DNA of 64,000 bases from Halomonas shengliensis (GCF_900104135.1 NZ_FNIV01000013.1:33434-97433), one strand, 5' to 3'; counted from the stretch's first letter, positions 15,607 to 25,138 are shown. The notes: generated from the sequence alone by a model not told the origin. Numbers and translations: made by a program.

Positions 15607-16952
15607 TGAATGCCCCGACGTCCCATTCCATGGCTCCCCGGCGCATCGCCGTGATCGGCAGCGGCATCGCCGGCATGGCCGCCGGCTGGTACCTCTCGGG
15701 CCGCCACGAGGTGACCCTGTTCGAGGCCGACGAACGGCTGGGCGGCCACACCGCCACCGTGGATGTCGAGCTGGAGGGTCGGCACTACGCCATCGATACC
15801 GGCTTCATCGTCTTCAACGACTGGACCTACCCCCACTTCCAGCGGCTGATGCAGCGCCTGGGGGTGCATGCCCAGCCCACCGAGATGAGCTTCTCGGTAC
15901 ACGAGACGGCTCGCGACTTCGAGTACAACGGCCACACCCTGGCGACCCTCTTCGCCCAGCGTCGCAACCTGCTGCGCCCCAGCTTCCACGCCCTGCTGCG
16001 CGACATCCTACGCTTCAACCGCGAGGCGATACGGGCCATGGACGAGGGCCAGCTGGACCCGGCGCTGACCCTCGGCGAGTGGCTGGCGGCCCGCGGCTTC
16101 GGCGAGGCCTTCCAGCGCCGCTACCTGCTGCCCATGGGGGCGGCGATCTGGTCGGCGAGCCTGCGCGACCTGCGCGACTTCCCGCTGCAGTTCTTCGTGC
16201 GCTTCTTCCGCCACCACGGCCTGCTCTCGGTCAACGACCGCCCCCAGTGGTACACCCTGGTCGGCGGCTCGCGCAGCTACATCCCGCTGCTCACCGCGCC
16301 CTACGCAAGCCGCATCCGCCTGGCCACCCCGGTGCGCGGCATCCGCCGCCTGCGCGACGGGGTCGAGGTGAGAAGCCCGCTGGGGGTCGAGCGCTTCGAC
16401 GAGGTGGTGCTGGCCTGCCACGCCGACCAGGCGCTGGCGCTGCTGGAGGACCCGAGCCCCGCCGAGCGCGAGATCCTTGGCGCCCTGCCCTACCAGGACA
16501 ACGAGGTGGTGCTGCACACCGACACCCGCCTGCTGCCGCGTCGGCCTCGCGCCTGGGCGAGCTGGAACTACCGCCTCGACGGCCGCGACGAGGCGGCCAG
16601 GGTCTCAGTCACCTACGACATGAACATCCTGCAGCGCCTGGAGGCGCCCCACACCTTCTGCGTCACCCTCAACGACAGCGACGCCATCGCGGCGGAGAAG
16701 GTGCTCGGCCGCTTCACCTACGCCCATCCCCAGTTCACCCTGGCGGGCGAAGCGGCCAAGGCGCGCCACGCCGAGATCTCCGGCGGTGCCCGGCGCACCC
16801 ACTACTGCGGCGCCTACTGGCGCAACGGCTTCCACGAGGACGGGGTGTGGAGCGCCCTGCGGGTCGCCCACGCCCTGGGCGGCGACGAGGCGGGGCCCGA
16901 GGGCATCGCCACCCTGCTCGCCCCGGTGGTCGAGGAGGCCGTGCGCGCATGA
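15606..16952 (+). CDS. amine-oxidase-like FAD/NAD(P)-binding protein (possible fatty-acid desaturase)
   Basis: 448 residues. Starts MNAPTSHSMAPRRIAVIGSG with FAD motif GSGIAGMAAGWYLSG and the GG-motif DERLGGHTA. The family lies near amine oxidases and phytoene desaturases and is constantly found next to DUF1365 and CFA-synthase-like genes. In Rhodobacter, flavoproteins from such clusters take part in making furan-containing fatty acids (remembered as ufaD); whether this is the orthologue is untested. The ATG at 15606 overlaps the SDR stop, and the last four bases overlap the next gene: tight coupling. Confidence 0.85.
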   Translation: MNAPTSHSMAPRRIAVIGSGIAGMAAGWYLSGRHEVTLFEADERLGGHTATVDVELEGRHYAIDTGFIVFNDWTYPHFQRLMQRLGVHAQPTEMSFSVHETARDFEYNGHTLATLFAQRRNLLRPSFHALLRDILRFNREAIRAMDEGQLDPALTLGEWLAARGFGEAFQRRYLLPMGAAIWSASLRDLRDFPLQFFVRFFRHHGLLSVNDRPQWYTLVGGSRSYIPLLTAPYASRIRLATPVRGIRRLRDGVEVRSPLGVERFDEVVLACHADQALALLEDPSPAEREILGALPYQDNEVVLHTDTRLLPRRPRAWASWNYRLDGRDEAARVSVTYDMNILQRLEAPHTFCVTLNDSDAIAAEKVLGRFTYAHPQFTLAGEAAKARHAEISGGARRTHYCGAYWRNGFHEDGVWSALRVAHALGGDEAGPEGIATLLAPVVEEAVRA

Positions 16953-17722
16953 TCGCCTCGCCCCGCTCGCGCATCTACCGCGGCGAGCTGCGCCACCGCC
17001 GCTTCCTGCCCCGTGGCCACGCCTTCACCTACGGGGTGTGGATGGCCTGGCTCGACCTCGACGAGCTACCCGCGCTGTTCGACGGGGTACCCGGCTTCAG
17101 TGCCCGGCGCCCCGCCCTGGCACGCTTCCGGCGCGAGGACCATCTCAAGGGCGATCTTGGCCCAGACGAGCGGCCGCTCAAGGAGGCGGTACGCGAGGAG
17201 CTGACGCGCCAGCTGGGCTGGGCGCCGGATGGGCGCATCTGCCTGCTCACCCAGCTGCGCACCCTGGGGCTCGGCTTCAACCCCATCTCCCTCTACTACG
17301 CCTTCGACGCCGCGGGCGCGCTGCGCGCCGTGCTGGGCGAGGTGAGCAACACCCCCTGGGGGGAGCGCACCCGCTACGCCTGCGCGGTGGACCCGGCCCG
17401 CCACTCCCACGCCGCCGAGTTCGCCAAGGCGATGCATGTGTCGCCCTTCAACCCCATGGACATGACCTATCGCTGGCGCTTCAACACCCCCGGCGAGCGC
17501 CTGCTGATGCACATGGAGACCTGGCACGAGGGGGAGTGCCACTTCGACGCCACCCTGACCCTGACGGCACGCCCGGCGACCCGCCGCGTGCTGCTGGGCA
17601 CCCTGGCGCGCCAGCCGTGGATGAGCGCCAAGACCCTGGCCGGCATCCATCTCGAGGCGCTGCGCCTGTGGGCCAAGCGCGTGCCGATCCATGACCACCC
17701 CGGCCACGCCGCCGACCGCTAG
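16949..17722 (+). CDS. DUF1365 family protein
   Basis: 257 residues, starting MIASPRSRIYRGELRHRRFLPRGHAF; hallmarks are LGLGFNPISLYYAFD, HVSPFNPMDMTYRW and the ending VPIHDHP. The family has no proven biochemistry but is nearly always encoded between an amine-oxidase-like flavoprotein and a CFA-synthase-like methyltransferase, as here. It may serve as a carrier or partner in fatty-acid modification; that is context only. Starts by ATGA overlap with the preceding gene. Confidence 0.9.
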   Translation: MIASPRSRIYRGELRHRRFLPRGHAFTYGVWMAWLDLDELPALFDGVPGFSARRPALARFRREDHLKGDLGPDERPLKEAVREELTRQLGWAPDGRICLLTQLRTLGLGFNPISLYYAFDAAGALRAVLGEVSNTPWGERTRYACAVDPARHSHAAEFAKAMHVSPFNPMDMTYRWRFNTPGERLLMHMETWHEGECHFDATLTLTARPATRRVLLGTLARQPWMSAKTLAGIHLEALRLWAKRVPIHDHPGHAADR

Positions 17723-17736
17723 CAGGAGAGACCGAC

Positions 17737-19023
17737 GTGAACACGCTGCGCTCCGCCTCCACCGCCCGTCCCCTCGAGGACGACGCCGACCGCCTGACCC
17801 GCTGGCTGCGCCCGCGCCTGCTGGCCCAGCTCGACCGCCTGGAGGGCGGCGAGATCACCCTGATCGAGGGGCATCGCCGCCACCGCCTGGGCCAGGGCGG
17901 GCCGCTCGCCGTCACCCTGGTGGTGCGCGACAGCCGGGTGTGGAAGCGCCTGGCGCTGGGCGGCACCGTGGGCGCGGCGGAGGCCTACATGGAGGGGGAC
18001 TGGGACGCCGACGACCTGGTCGCCCTGGTGCGGCTGTTCGCCGCCAACCTCGAGCGGGTCAACGGCGAGATCGAGACCGGCAGCGCCCGCCTCGGCCGCT
18101 GGCTGCTGGCCGCCCTCTATCGCCTGCAGCGCAACAGCCTCGCCGGTTCGCGGCGCAACATCTCGGCCCACTACGACATCGGCAACGACCTGTTCGCGAC
18201 CTTCCTGGACCGCGACCACCGCATGTACTCCAGCGCCGTCTTCCCCTACCCGGAAGCGAGCCTGGAGGAGGCCTCCACCTTCAAGCTGGACATCATGCTG
18301 GAGCGCCTCGACGTGCGCCCCGAGCACCACCTGCTGGAGATCGGCACCGGCTGGGGCGGGCTCGCCATCCACGCGGCGAAGACCCGCGGCTGCCGGGTCA
18401 CCACCACCACCATCTCCGAGGAGCAGTACGCCTACACCGCGCGGCGCATCGAGGAGGAGGGACTCGGCAAGCGCATCACCCTGCTGAAGCAGGACTACCG
18501 CGAGCTAGAGGGCCGCTACGACCGGCTGATCTCGGTGGAGATGATCGAGGCGGTGGGCCACCAGTACCTGGAGACCTACCTCGCCACCCTGGATCGCCTG
18601 CTCAGCGACGACGGCCTGGCGATGCTGCAGGCGATCACCATCCGCGACCAGCGCTTCGAGGCCGCCAAGCGCGAGATGGACTTCATCAAGCGGCATATCT
18701 TCCCCGGCGGCTTCCTGCCCTCCCATCACGCCATCCTCTCCGGCCTGGCCCGGCGTACCTCGCTCAACGTGCTGGCCCTCGACGAGATCGGTCCTCACTA
18801 CGCGCGCACCCTGCGCGAGTGGCGCCAGCGCTTCGAGGCGAACCTGGAGACGGTGCGCAACCTCGGCTACGACGAGCGCTTCATCCGCATGTGGCGCTAC
18901 TACCTCTGCTACTGCGAGGGGGGCTTCATCGAGCGCACCATCGGCACCTGCCACCTGCTGCTGGCCAAGCCCGGCGCCCGCCCCGTGCCGCTCTCCGGTG
19001 CCCTGGCAACCGCCGATGGCTGA
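17737..19023 (+). CDS. cyclopropane-fatty-acid-synthase-like SAM methyltransferase
   Basis: 428 residues from a GTG start preceded by AGGAGAG. Contains HYDIGNDLF, the SAM-binding motif LEIGTGWGGLAIHAA near residue 200, and VEMIEAVGHQYLETY. It acts on unsaturated acyl chains of membrane phospholipids. Products in this family include cyclopropane, 10-methyl or 11-methyl fatty acids (UfaM-type in furan fatty acid synthesis). Position in an operon with a desaturase-like flavoprotein favours a methylase of the latter kind over housekeeping Cfa; this is inference. Confidence 0.88.
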   Translation: MNTLRSASTARPLEDDADRLTRWLRPRLLAQLDRLEGGEITLIEGHRRHRLGQGGPLAVTLVVRDSRVWKRLALGGTVGAAEAYMEGDWDADDLVALVRLFAANLERVNGEIETGSARLGRWLLAALYRLQRNSLAGSRRNISAHYDIGNDLFATFLDRDHRMYSSAVFPYPEASLEEASTFKLDIMLERLDVRPEHHLLEIGTGWGGLAIHAAKTRGCRVTTTTISEEQYAYTARRIEEEGLGKRITLLKQDYRELEGRYDRLISVEMIEAVGHQYLETYLATLDRLLSDDGLAMLQAITIRDQRFEAAKREMDFIKRHIFPGGFLPSHHAILSGLARRTSLNVLALDEIGPHYARTLREWRQRFEANLETVRNLGYDERFIRMWRYYLCYCEGGFIERTIGTCHLLLAKPGARPVPLSGALATADG

Positions 19024-19537
19024 GAGCGTGATGCGTCGCCCCGCCACGCTCCGCCTGGTGGCCAACCTGGTCGCCTTCGAGGCGGGCTGGACGGCCTGCG
19101 TGCTGGGCGGCAGCCTGGTGGGCGCGCTGGTGGCCGGGGCGCTCCTCGCCGCCCACCTGCGCTGGGTGGCACGCCCGGGGGAGTGGCGCTGGCTGGTCGG
19201 CTTCGCCCTGCTGGGCCTGGCGGTGGACGGCGGCCTGGCGCTGGTCGGCGGCTTCACCTTCACCGAGACACCGCTCGTCCTCGGCCTGCTGCCAGCCTGG
19301 CTGTGGCTGCTGTGGCCCCTGTTCGCCACCCTGCTCCACCACTCGCTGGCCTGGCTGTGGACCCGCCCGCGGCTCGCCGTCCTGGGCGGCGCGGTGGGCG
19401 GCCCGCTCTCCTACTACGCCGGCGCCGAGCTCGCCGGCGTCACCCTGGCGCCCTGGCTGCTCCCCGTCCAGGCGCTCGTCTGGGCCGGCCTCTGCCTGTG
19501 GCTATGTCGGCGCCTGGGAGAGCGCCCGGCTCCCTGA
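19016..19537 (+). CDS. DUF2878-type membrane protein
   Basis: 173 residues with about five hydrophobic helices (e.g. LVGFALLGLAVDGGLALVGG; LLPAWLWLLWPLFATLLHHS; LAPWLLPVQALVWAGLCLWL). The ATG at 19016 overlaps the methyltransferase end by 8 bases. DUF2878 proteins are frequent last members of photolyase/CFA clusters; function unknown. Its 3' end overlaps the convergent GGDEF/EAL gene by 36 bases. Confidence 0.82.
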   Translation: MAESVMRRPATLRLVANLVAFEAGWTACVLGGSLVGALVAGALLAAHLRWVARPGEWRWLVGFALLGLAVDGGLALVGGFTFTETPLVLGLLPAWLWLLWPLFATLLHHSLAWLWTRPRLAVLGGAVGGPLSYYAGAELAGVTLAPWLLPVQALVWAGLCLWLCRRLGERPAP

Positions 19538-21373
19538 GGGCGCAGGTGAGGCCTCGTCGGCCCGGCGCCAGCGCGCCTCCAGCGCCTCGGCGACCTCGGG
19601 GCGGCCATAGAAGAACCCCTGGACCAGCTCGCAGCCTGCCGCCGCCAGGAAGTCACGTTGCGGGGCGCTCTCCACGCCTTCTGCCACCACCTCCAGGCCC
19701 AGCCCCCGGGCCATGGCCATGACCGCGGTGACGATGGCGGCATCCGCGCGATCCTCCGGCAGCGAGCGGACGAAGGCTCGGTCCAGCTTGAGCTTGTCCA
19801 GCGGCAGCTCCTTCAGGTAACCGAGGGAGGAGTAGCCGGTGCCGAAGTCATCGATGGCGACGGGATGCCCCTTACGGCGCAGCCTGGCGAGGCGTGGCGC
19901 CACATCCCCCGCACGCTCGTCCAGCAGCACCGACTCGGTGAGCTCTAGCCCCAGGGCACTAGGCGGCACACCGTGGCGCGCCACGCCGGCCGCCAGGGTA
20001 TTCTCAAGGTCTCCCTGGAAGAGCTGCATCGCCGAGATGTTGATCCATACGGTGATGTCAGGCATGCCCCGTCGCCGCCAGTGGGCCAGCTGGGCCAGTG
20101 CCTGGTCGATCACCCAGTTGCCCAGAGCCGCCATCAGGCCATGGCGCTCGGCCAGGGGAATGAAGTCGCCCGGCGAGACCAGGCCGTCGACGGGATGATG
20201 CCAGCGAAGTAGCGCCTCGGCGCCAGCCAGACCGTCATCCGTCAGGCGGAACTGCGGCTGGTAGTGGAGCGCCAGCTGGCCGCCGGCAGCGAGGGCATCG
20301 CGCAGGTCGTTGAGCAGCCGCAGCTGGGGGCCCTCCTGGACGTCCAGGGCCGGGCGGAAGCGCTGGCTATGATTGCGGCCGTTGCGCTTGGCAGTGTAGA
20401 GGGCCGACTCGAGGCGCTGGAACAACACCCCGGCGTCCTGGCCATCCTCGGGGGCACGGCAGCTGCCGATGGTCAGGCCAAGCCGCAGGCTATGGCGGTC
20501 GATCTCGAAGGGCTGGCAGAGATGGTCACGCAGGTTGGCCACCCAGCGATCATGGTCGTTGAAGGTAGTGGTGCGGATGACCAGGAACTCGTCGCCCCCC
20601 AGGCGCCCCACGACGCCACCCGCCACATGGCCGGCCAGACGCTGGGCGAAGCGGGCCAGCAGGCGGTCACCGAGGTCGACGCCGATACCATCATTGATCT
20701 CCTTGAACCCGTCGATGTCGATCAGCGCCATGTCGACCATCTCGCCGGCGCGCAGATGGCGCAGGCGCGAGGCGAGCAGGTCCTGGAGGCGACGACGGTT
20801 GGGCAGGCCAGTCAGCGGATCCTCGAAGGCGATGCGCTGCAGGTCCTTCTCCCGCGCCTTGTGCATGGAGATGTCCGTGAACAGGCAGACATGGTGCGGG
20901 TCGCGCCCGGTGGCATCCGGGATCGCCTGCACCCTCAGCCACTCCGGGTACTCCTCGCCCTGCTTGCGGCGGCTCCACAGCTCACCCTCCCAGCGGCCCG
21001 ACGACTGCAGGCTCTGCCGGAAGCGCTCGAAGAAGGCCGCGTCGTGGCGCGGCGCCGCCAGGTTGGCGATGACCTGCCCTCGCACCTCGTCGGGGGCATA
21101 CCCGGTGATGCGGGTGAAGGCGGGGTTGACCGCCAGGATGCGATGCTCGGCATCGGTGATGATGGCGCCTTCCTCGGTGAGGTTCAGCGCCCCCTCGCAC
21201 AACTGGCGTCGCCGGTGCTCTGCCTGGATGACGCGCCAGGCGTCGAGGATGCCCACGCCGACCAGGACCGCGGCCGCGAGCCTCAGTGGCCAGTCGGGGA
21301 GCCAGATGCTGGCCGAGAAGGCGGAGAGCGACAGCCAGAGCAACGGACGACTCAGGGAAAAGGCAGACCACAT
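19502..21373 (-). CDS. PAS-GGDEF-EAL cyclic-di-GMP signalling protein
   Basis: About 623 residues. A short N-terminal membrane segment (LAAAVLVGVGILDAW) is followed by a PAS domain (EGAIITDAEHRILAVNPAFTRITG, broken by the strand), then GGDEF with an intact GRLGGDEFLV motif and EAL with AEALLRW, DDFGTGYSSL and KLDRAFV. Both catalytic signatures look active, and no RxxD inhibitory site precedes GGDEF. It may make or degrade c-di-GMP. The start is uncertain: ATG at 21373 has AAGGGAG about 10 bases upstream; ATG at 21397 adds eight residues. Lies convergent with the light/lipid operon and divergent from fabA. Confidence 0.88.
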   Translation of the reverse strand: MWSAFSLSRPLLWLSLSAFSASIWLPDWPLRLAAAVLVGVGILDAWRVIQAEHRRRQLCEGALNLTEEGAIITDAEHRILAVNPAFTRITGYAPDEVRGQVIANLAAPRHDAAFFERFRQSLQSSGRWEGELWSRRKQGEEYPEWLRVQAIPDATGRDPHHVCLFTDISMHKAREKDLQRIAFEDPLTGLPNRRRLQDLLASRLRHLRAGEMVDMALIDIDGFKEINDGIGVDLGDRLLARFAQRLAGHVAGGVVGRLGGDEFLVIRTTTFNDHDRWVANLRDHLCQPFEIDRHSLRLGLTIGSCRAPEDGQDAGVLFQRLESALYTAKRNGRNHSQRFRPALDVQEGPQLRLLNDLRDALAAGGQLALHYQPQFRLTDDGLAGAEALLRWHHPVDGLVSPGDFIPLAERHGLMAALGNWVIDQALAQLAHWRRRGMPDITVWINISAMQLFQGDLENTLAAGVARHGVPPSALGLELTESVLLDERAGDVAPRLARLRRKGHPVAIDDFGTGYSSLGYLKELPLDKLKLDRAFVRSLPEDRADAAIVTAVMAMARGLGLEVVAEGVESAPQRDFLAAAGCELVQGFFYGRPEVAEALEARWRRADEASPAPSGSRALSQAPT

Positions 21374-21562
21374 TAAGGAGAGGCTCCCTTTGACCATTCG
21401 GGTGGAGCGCCACCAAGAGATGACGCATGATAGCGAGGTTATCGACCGAACCGGCACAAACTGTAACCCGGCCCAGCGACGGCTCGGCGCCACCGGCGTG
21501 CATTCCCCCGGCACGGACAGTAGACTAGGCGGCGAACAATATTCGACTCTCGGAATGACTCA

Positions 21563-22078
21563 GTGACCAAGCAACACTCCTTCGACCGCGATGAACTGCT
21601 GGCCTGCTCGCGGGGCGAGCTGTTCGGCCCCGGCAACGCCCAGCTGCCGGCCCCCAACATGCTGATGCTCGACCGCATCACCTCGATCACCGAGGACGGC
21701 GGCGAGCACGGCAAGGGCGAGCTGCTCGCCGAGCTCGATATCTCCCCCGACCTGTGGTTCTTCGACTGCCACTTCCCCGGGGACCCGGTGATGCCCGGCT
21801 GCCTGGGCCTGGACGCCATGTGGCAGCTGGTGGGCTTCTACCTGGGCTGGTTGGGCCACCCGGGTCGCGGTCGCGCCCTGGGCTGCGGCGAGGTGAAGTT
21901 CACCGGCCAGATCCTCCCCGACGCCTCGAAGGTCACCTACCGCATCAACATCAAGCGCATCATCACCCGGCGCCTGATCCTCGGCATGGCCGACGGCACC
22001 GTCTCCGTCGACGGCCGCGACATCTACCAGGCCAACGACCTGCGCGTGGGCCTGTTCACCTCCACCGCGAACTTCTGA
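21563..22078 (+). CDS. fabA: 3-hydroxydecanoyl-ACP dehydratase/isomerase
   Basis: 171 residues from a GTG start ([13 protein letters not shown]). FabA dehydrates 3-hydroxydecanoyl-ACP and isomerises trans-2- to cis-3-decenoyl-ACP, the entry to unsaturated fatty acids. Catalytic His is in [22 protein letters not shown] (shown across two strands of the hot-dog fold) and Asp in the LGLDAMWQ helix. fabB follows 13 bases later. No clear FadR or FabR site could be read in the 190-base upstream gap. Confidence 0.97.
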   Translation: MTKQHSFDRDELLACSRGELFGPGNAQLPAPNMLMLDRITSITEDGGEHGKGELLAELDISPDLWFFDCHFPGDPVMPGCLGLDAMWQLVGFYLGWLGHPGRGRALGCGEVKFTGQILPDASKVTYRINIKRIITRRLILGMADGTVSVDGRDIYQANDLRVGLFTSTANF

Positions 22079-22091
22079 CCAGGAGGCTTCC

Positions 22092-23309
22092 ATGCGACGA
22101 GTGGTAGTCACCGGCCTGGGCATCGTCTCCTGCCTGGGCAATGACCGACAGCAGGTTCTCGAGGCGCTCAGGGAGGGGCGCTCCGGCATTCGTTTCAAGG
22201 AGGAGTACGCCGAGCGAGGCTTCCGCAGCCAGGTGGCCGGGGTGGTCGACATCGACCTCGACGCCCTGGTGGACCGCAAGCTGCGCCGCTTCATGGGCGA
22301 CGCCGCGGCCTACGCCTATGTCAGCATGGCCCAGGCCATCGAGGACTCGGGGCTGGCCCCGGAGATGGTCTCCAACGAGCGTACCGGCCTGATCGCCGGC
22401 TCCGGCGGCGCCTCCAGCGCCAACCAGGTGGAGGCCGCCGACGTCATGCGCGAGAAGGGACTGCGCCGCGTGGGGCCCTACCGGGTCACCCGCACCATGG
22501 GCAGCACCGTCTCCGCCTGCCTGGCGACGCCGTTCAAGATCAAGGGGGTCAACTACTCGATCTCCTCGGCCTGCGCCACCTCGGCCCACTGCATCGGCAA
22601 CGCCGTGGAGCAGATCCAGATGGGCAAGCAGGACGTGGTCTTCGCCGGCGGCGGCGAGGAGGAGCACTGGACCCTCTCCTGCCTGTTCGACGCCATGGGC
22701 GCGCTCTCGACCCACTACAACGACACCCCGGAGAAGGCCTCGCGCCCCTATGACCAGGCCCGCGACGGCTTCGTCATCGCCGGCGGCGGCGGCATGCTGG
22801 TGCTCGAGGAGCTCGAGCATGCGCGCGCCCGCGGCGCGAAGATCTACGCCGAGGTGACCGGCTACGGCGCCACCTCCGACGGCCACGATATGGTCGCCCC
22901 CTCCGGCGAGGGCGCGATGCGCTGCATGCGCCAGGCCATGGCCACCGTCAATGGGCCGATCGACTACATCAACACCCACGGCACCTCGACGCCGGTGGGC
23001 GACGTGGCCGAGCTCAAGGCGATCCGCGAGGTGTTCGGCGACTCGACCCCGGCGATGAGCTCCACCAAGTCGCTGACCGGCCACTCCCTGGGCGCCACCG
23101 GCGTGCAGGAGGCGATCTACGCGCTGCTGATGATGGAGAACGACTTCATCGCCGCCTCGGCCAACGTCGAGACCCTCGACGAGCAGGCCGACGGCTTCGA
23201 TATCGTCACCCAGCGCCGCGACGGCGTGAAGGTGGCGCGGGTGCTCTCCAACAGCTTCGGCTTCGGCGGCACCAACGCCTGCCTGGTGCTGGAGAAGCTG
23301 CGCGACTGA
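22092..23309 (+). CDS. fabB: beta-ketoacyl-ACP synthase I
   Basis: 405-residue condensing enzyme that elongates cis-3-decenoyl-ACP. Catalytic Cys in [10 protein letters not shown], His in [11 protein letters not shown], and His in [12 protein letters not shown], followed by [16 protein letters not shown] precedes the ATG. fabAB is the classical unsaturated fatty acid operon of gammaproteobacteria; a terminator hairpin follows. Confidence 0.98.
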   Translation: MRRVVVTGLGIVSCLGNDRQQVLEALREGRSGIRFKEEYAERGFRSQVAGVVDIDLDALVDRKLRRFMGDAAAYAYVSMAQAIEDSGLAPEMVSNERTGLIAGSGGASSANQVEAADVMREKGLRRVGPYRVTRTMGSTVSACLATPFKIKGVNYSISSACATSAHCIGNAVEQIQMGKQDVVFAGGGEEEHWTLSCLFDAMGALSTHYNDTPEKASRPYDQARDGFVIAGGGGMLVLEELEHARARGAKIYAEVTGYGATSDGHDMVAPSGEGAMRCMRQAMATVNGPIDYINTHGTSTPVGDVAELKAIREVFGDSTPAMSSTKSLTGHSLGATGVQEAIYALLMMENDFIAASANVETLDEQADGFDIVTQRRDGVKVARVLSNSFGFGGTNACLVLEKLRD

Positions 23310-23353
23310 GCGCGGCGCCTCTCCAGCCACCACACCTCTCCATCGCCGTAACA

Positions 23354-23385
23354 CACCAAGGGCGCCCCATGGGGCGCCCTTGGTG
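23354..23385. terminator. hairpin between convergent fabB and plsC
   Basis: CACCAAGGGCGCC and GGCGCCCTTGGTG form an almost perfect 32-base inverted repeat. It could end fabAB and serve the other strand as well, although no strong T run follows on either side. Confidence 0.7.
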
Positions 23386-23464
23386 CTTGGGTCAATCGCG
23401 CGGGCCCTTCTTAAGGCATGCCCTCATCGGCGCAGGCTTCATCGGCGATGACGGCAGCACCCCA

Positions 23465-24214
23465 TCAGGCGGGCTGGCGCGCCTCCTCGCGCACCGGCCG
23501 CGGCACCTCGGAGACCTCGGCCAACCGCGCCTCGATCCACGCCTCGGTCTCGGCCAGCACCTCCTCCGGGCTGCGCCCCTCGGTGGGGATGGGTTCGCCC
23601 ACCACCAGCGACAGCCGCCCGGGGTTCTTCACCCAGTGGCGCCCCGGCCAGCGCTCGCCGGCGTTGTGGGCCACCGGCACCACCGGCACCCCGGCGCGGC
23701 AGGCGATCACCGCCCCGCTCTTGTTGTAGCGGCGCCGGCTACCCGGCGCGACCCGGGTCCCCTCGGGGAAGATCAGCACCGAGAGCCCCTCCTCCAGACG
23801 CCGCTTGCCCTGGGTGAGCACCTGCTTCATGGCTCGTGCGGGCCGGGAGCGGTCCAGGGCGATGGGGTGCAGCAGGCGCAGCCCCCAGCCGAAAATCGGG
23901 ATGTTGAGCAACTCCTTCTTGAGCACCGTGCACACCGGCGGCTTGAGCAGCTGCAGGTAGACGGTCTCCCACTCGCACTGGTGGTTGGCCAGGATCACGC
24001 AGGGGCCGTCGGGCAGGTGCTCGCGCCCGCGGATGTCGTAGCGCACCCCCACTACCAGCCGGAACCAGGCGATGATGAAGTGGTTGTAGAGGTTGAGCAG
24101 GCGGTAGCGGGAGCGCAGCGGCAGGAAGGGCGCCGGCGGCAGGAACAGCACCCCGCACACCACCATGGCGAGGAAGTAGCCCAGGTAGAAGAGCAGGCTG
24201 CGCAGGGTGTTCAT
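23465..24214 (-). CDS. plsC: 1-acylglycerol-3-phosphate acyltransferase
   Basis: 249-residue membrane acyltransferase making phosphatidic acid. The N-terminal helix MNTLRSLLFYLGYFLAMVVC anchors it. The catalytic motif reads NHQCEWE (H-x4-E, as in many proteobacterial PlsC proteins) and the substrate motif FPEGTRV. The start overlaps the end of the upstream gene by 4 bases (ATGA). A longer open frame upstream lies inside that neighbour and is rejected. Confidence 0.92.
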   Translation of the reverse strand: MNTLRSLLFYLGYFLAMVVCGVLFLPPAPFLPLRSRYRLLNLYNHFIIAWFRLVVGVRYDIRGREHLPDGPCVILANHQCEWETVYLQLLKPPVCTVLKKELLNIPIFGWGLRLLHPIALDRSRPARAMKQVLTQGKRRLEEGLSVLIFPEGTRVAPGSRRRYNKSGAVIACRAGVPVVPVAHNAGERWPGRHWVKNPGRLSLVVGEPIPTEGRSPEEVLAETEAWIEARLAEVSEVPRPVREEARQPA

Positions 24215-25098
24215 GCCCCCTCCTCCCCCGCGGTGCACTCCTCGGCATGGGCGCGGCACCAGGCATCGAGCATATTGCCAAGCTCCAGCCGCCACGGCTT
24301 CTGGTGCACGCCGAAGGCCTCCAGCACCCGCCGGCAGTTGAGCACGCGACGCAGCGGATGGTCGTGGTGGTGGTGCAGGGCGCGGATGGGTCCCAGCGGG
24401 CGATGGTCGCCGCGCCCTTCGAGGCGGGTGGCGAGCTGGGTGCGCACCACCGAGACGAAGGTGTAGACGCTCACCGGCTCGGTGCCGGCCAGGTGGTAGC
24501 TGCCCCAGGCGTCGGCGCCGCACTGCTGCTGCTGCAGCATGCCGACCAGCGCCATGGCCACGGCGTCCGCCGAGGTGGGGCAGCAGGTCACGTCGGCCTC
24601 GCCGCGCACCTCGCCGCCGGTGATCAGGGTATCGATCAGCTCGTTGAGCCAGGCATGGCTCCCCTCCAGGGCGAACAGCGGCCCCAGGCGCACGATCAGG
24701 TGGTGCGGATGCTCGGCGCGGATGCGATCACCGGTGGCCACCAGGCGGCGCAGGCTCTCGTCCCGCGGCCGCGGGATCACATGCTCGTCGATGGGCTCGG
24801 CGAAGCCGTCCTCGTAGAGCTGGTCCGAGACGCACCACACCAGCGGGATGCGTGCCTCGCGGCACGCCTCCATGCAGCGCTCGACCGCCTCGGCATGGGC
24901 GGTGACCTCGGCCGGCGCGGCGACGATCGGCCGCGACAGCGGCGGGATCACCAGCGCATCCGGGGCCAGCGCCGCGAGCCGCTCGGCGTCCAGCGCCAGC
25001 CCCTCCTCGATGGTCAGCTCGGTATCCGAGCGGCGGTTGGCCTCCCGGGCCAGGGCCAGGCTCAGGCAGTGACCGGCGTCCAGTACCAGCAGCTTCAC
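24211..25098 (-). CDS. RmlD-like sugar-nucleotide reductase homologue, degenerate cofactor motif
   Basis: 295 residues with the overall layout of dTDP-4-dehydrorhamnose reductase-like proteins (VWCVSDQLYEDGFAEPIDE; LIVRLGPLFALEG; GSYHLAGTEPVSVYTF). The N-terminal Rossmann glycine motif is not intact: MKLLVLDAGHCLSLALAREA lacks GxxGxxG, so NAD(P)H binding is doubtful. It overlaps plsC by 4 bases, as in some other gammaproteobacteria. Role unknown, possibly envelope related. Confidence 0.7.
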   Translation of the reverse strand: MKLLVLDAGHCLSLALAREANRRSDTELTIEEGLALDAERLAALAPDALVIPPLSRPIVAAPAEVTAHAEAVERCMEACREARIPLVWCVSDQLYEDGFAEPIDEHVIPRPRDESLRRLVATGDRIRAEHPHHLIVRLGPLFALEGSHAWLNELIDTLITGGEVRGEADVTCCPTSADAVAMALVGMLQQQQCGADAWGSYHLAGTEPVSVYTFVSVVRTQLATRLEGRGDHRPLGPIRALHHHHDHPLRRVLNCRRVLEAFGVHQKPWRLELGNMLDAWCRAHAEECTAGEEGA

Positions 25099-25138
25099 GG
25101 GCGCATCTCCCTCGGCATGGCGTCAGCGCAGCGCCTGC

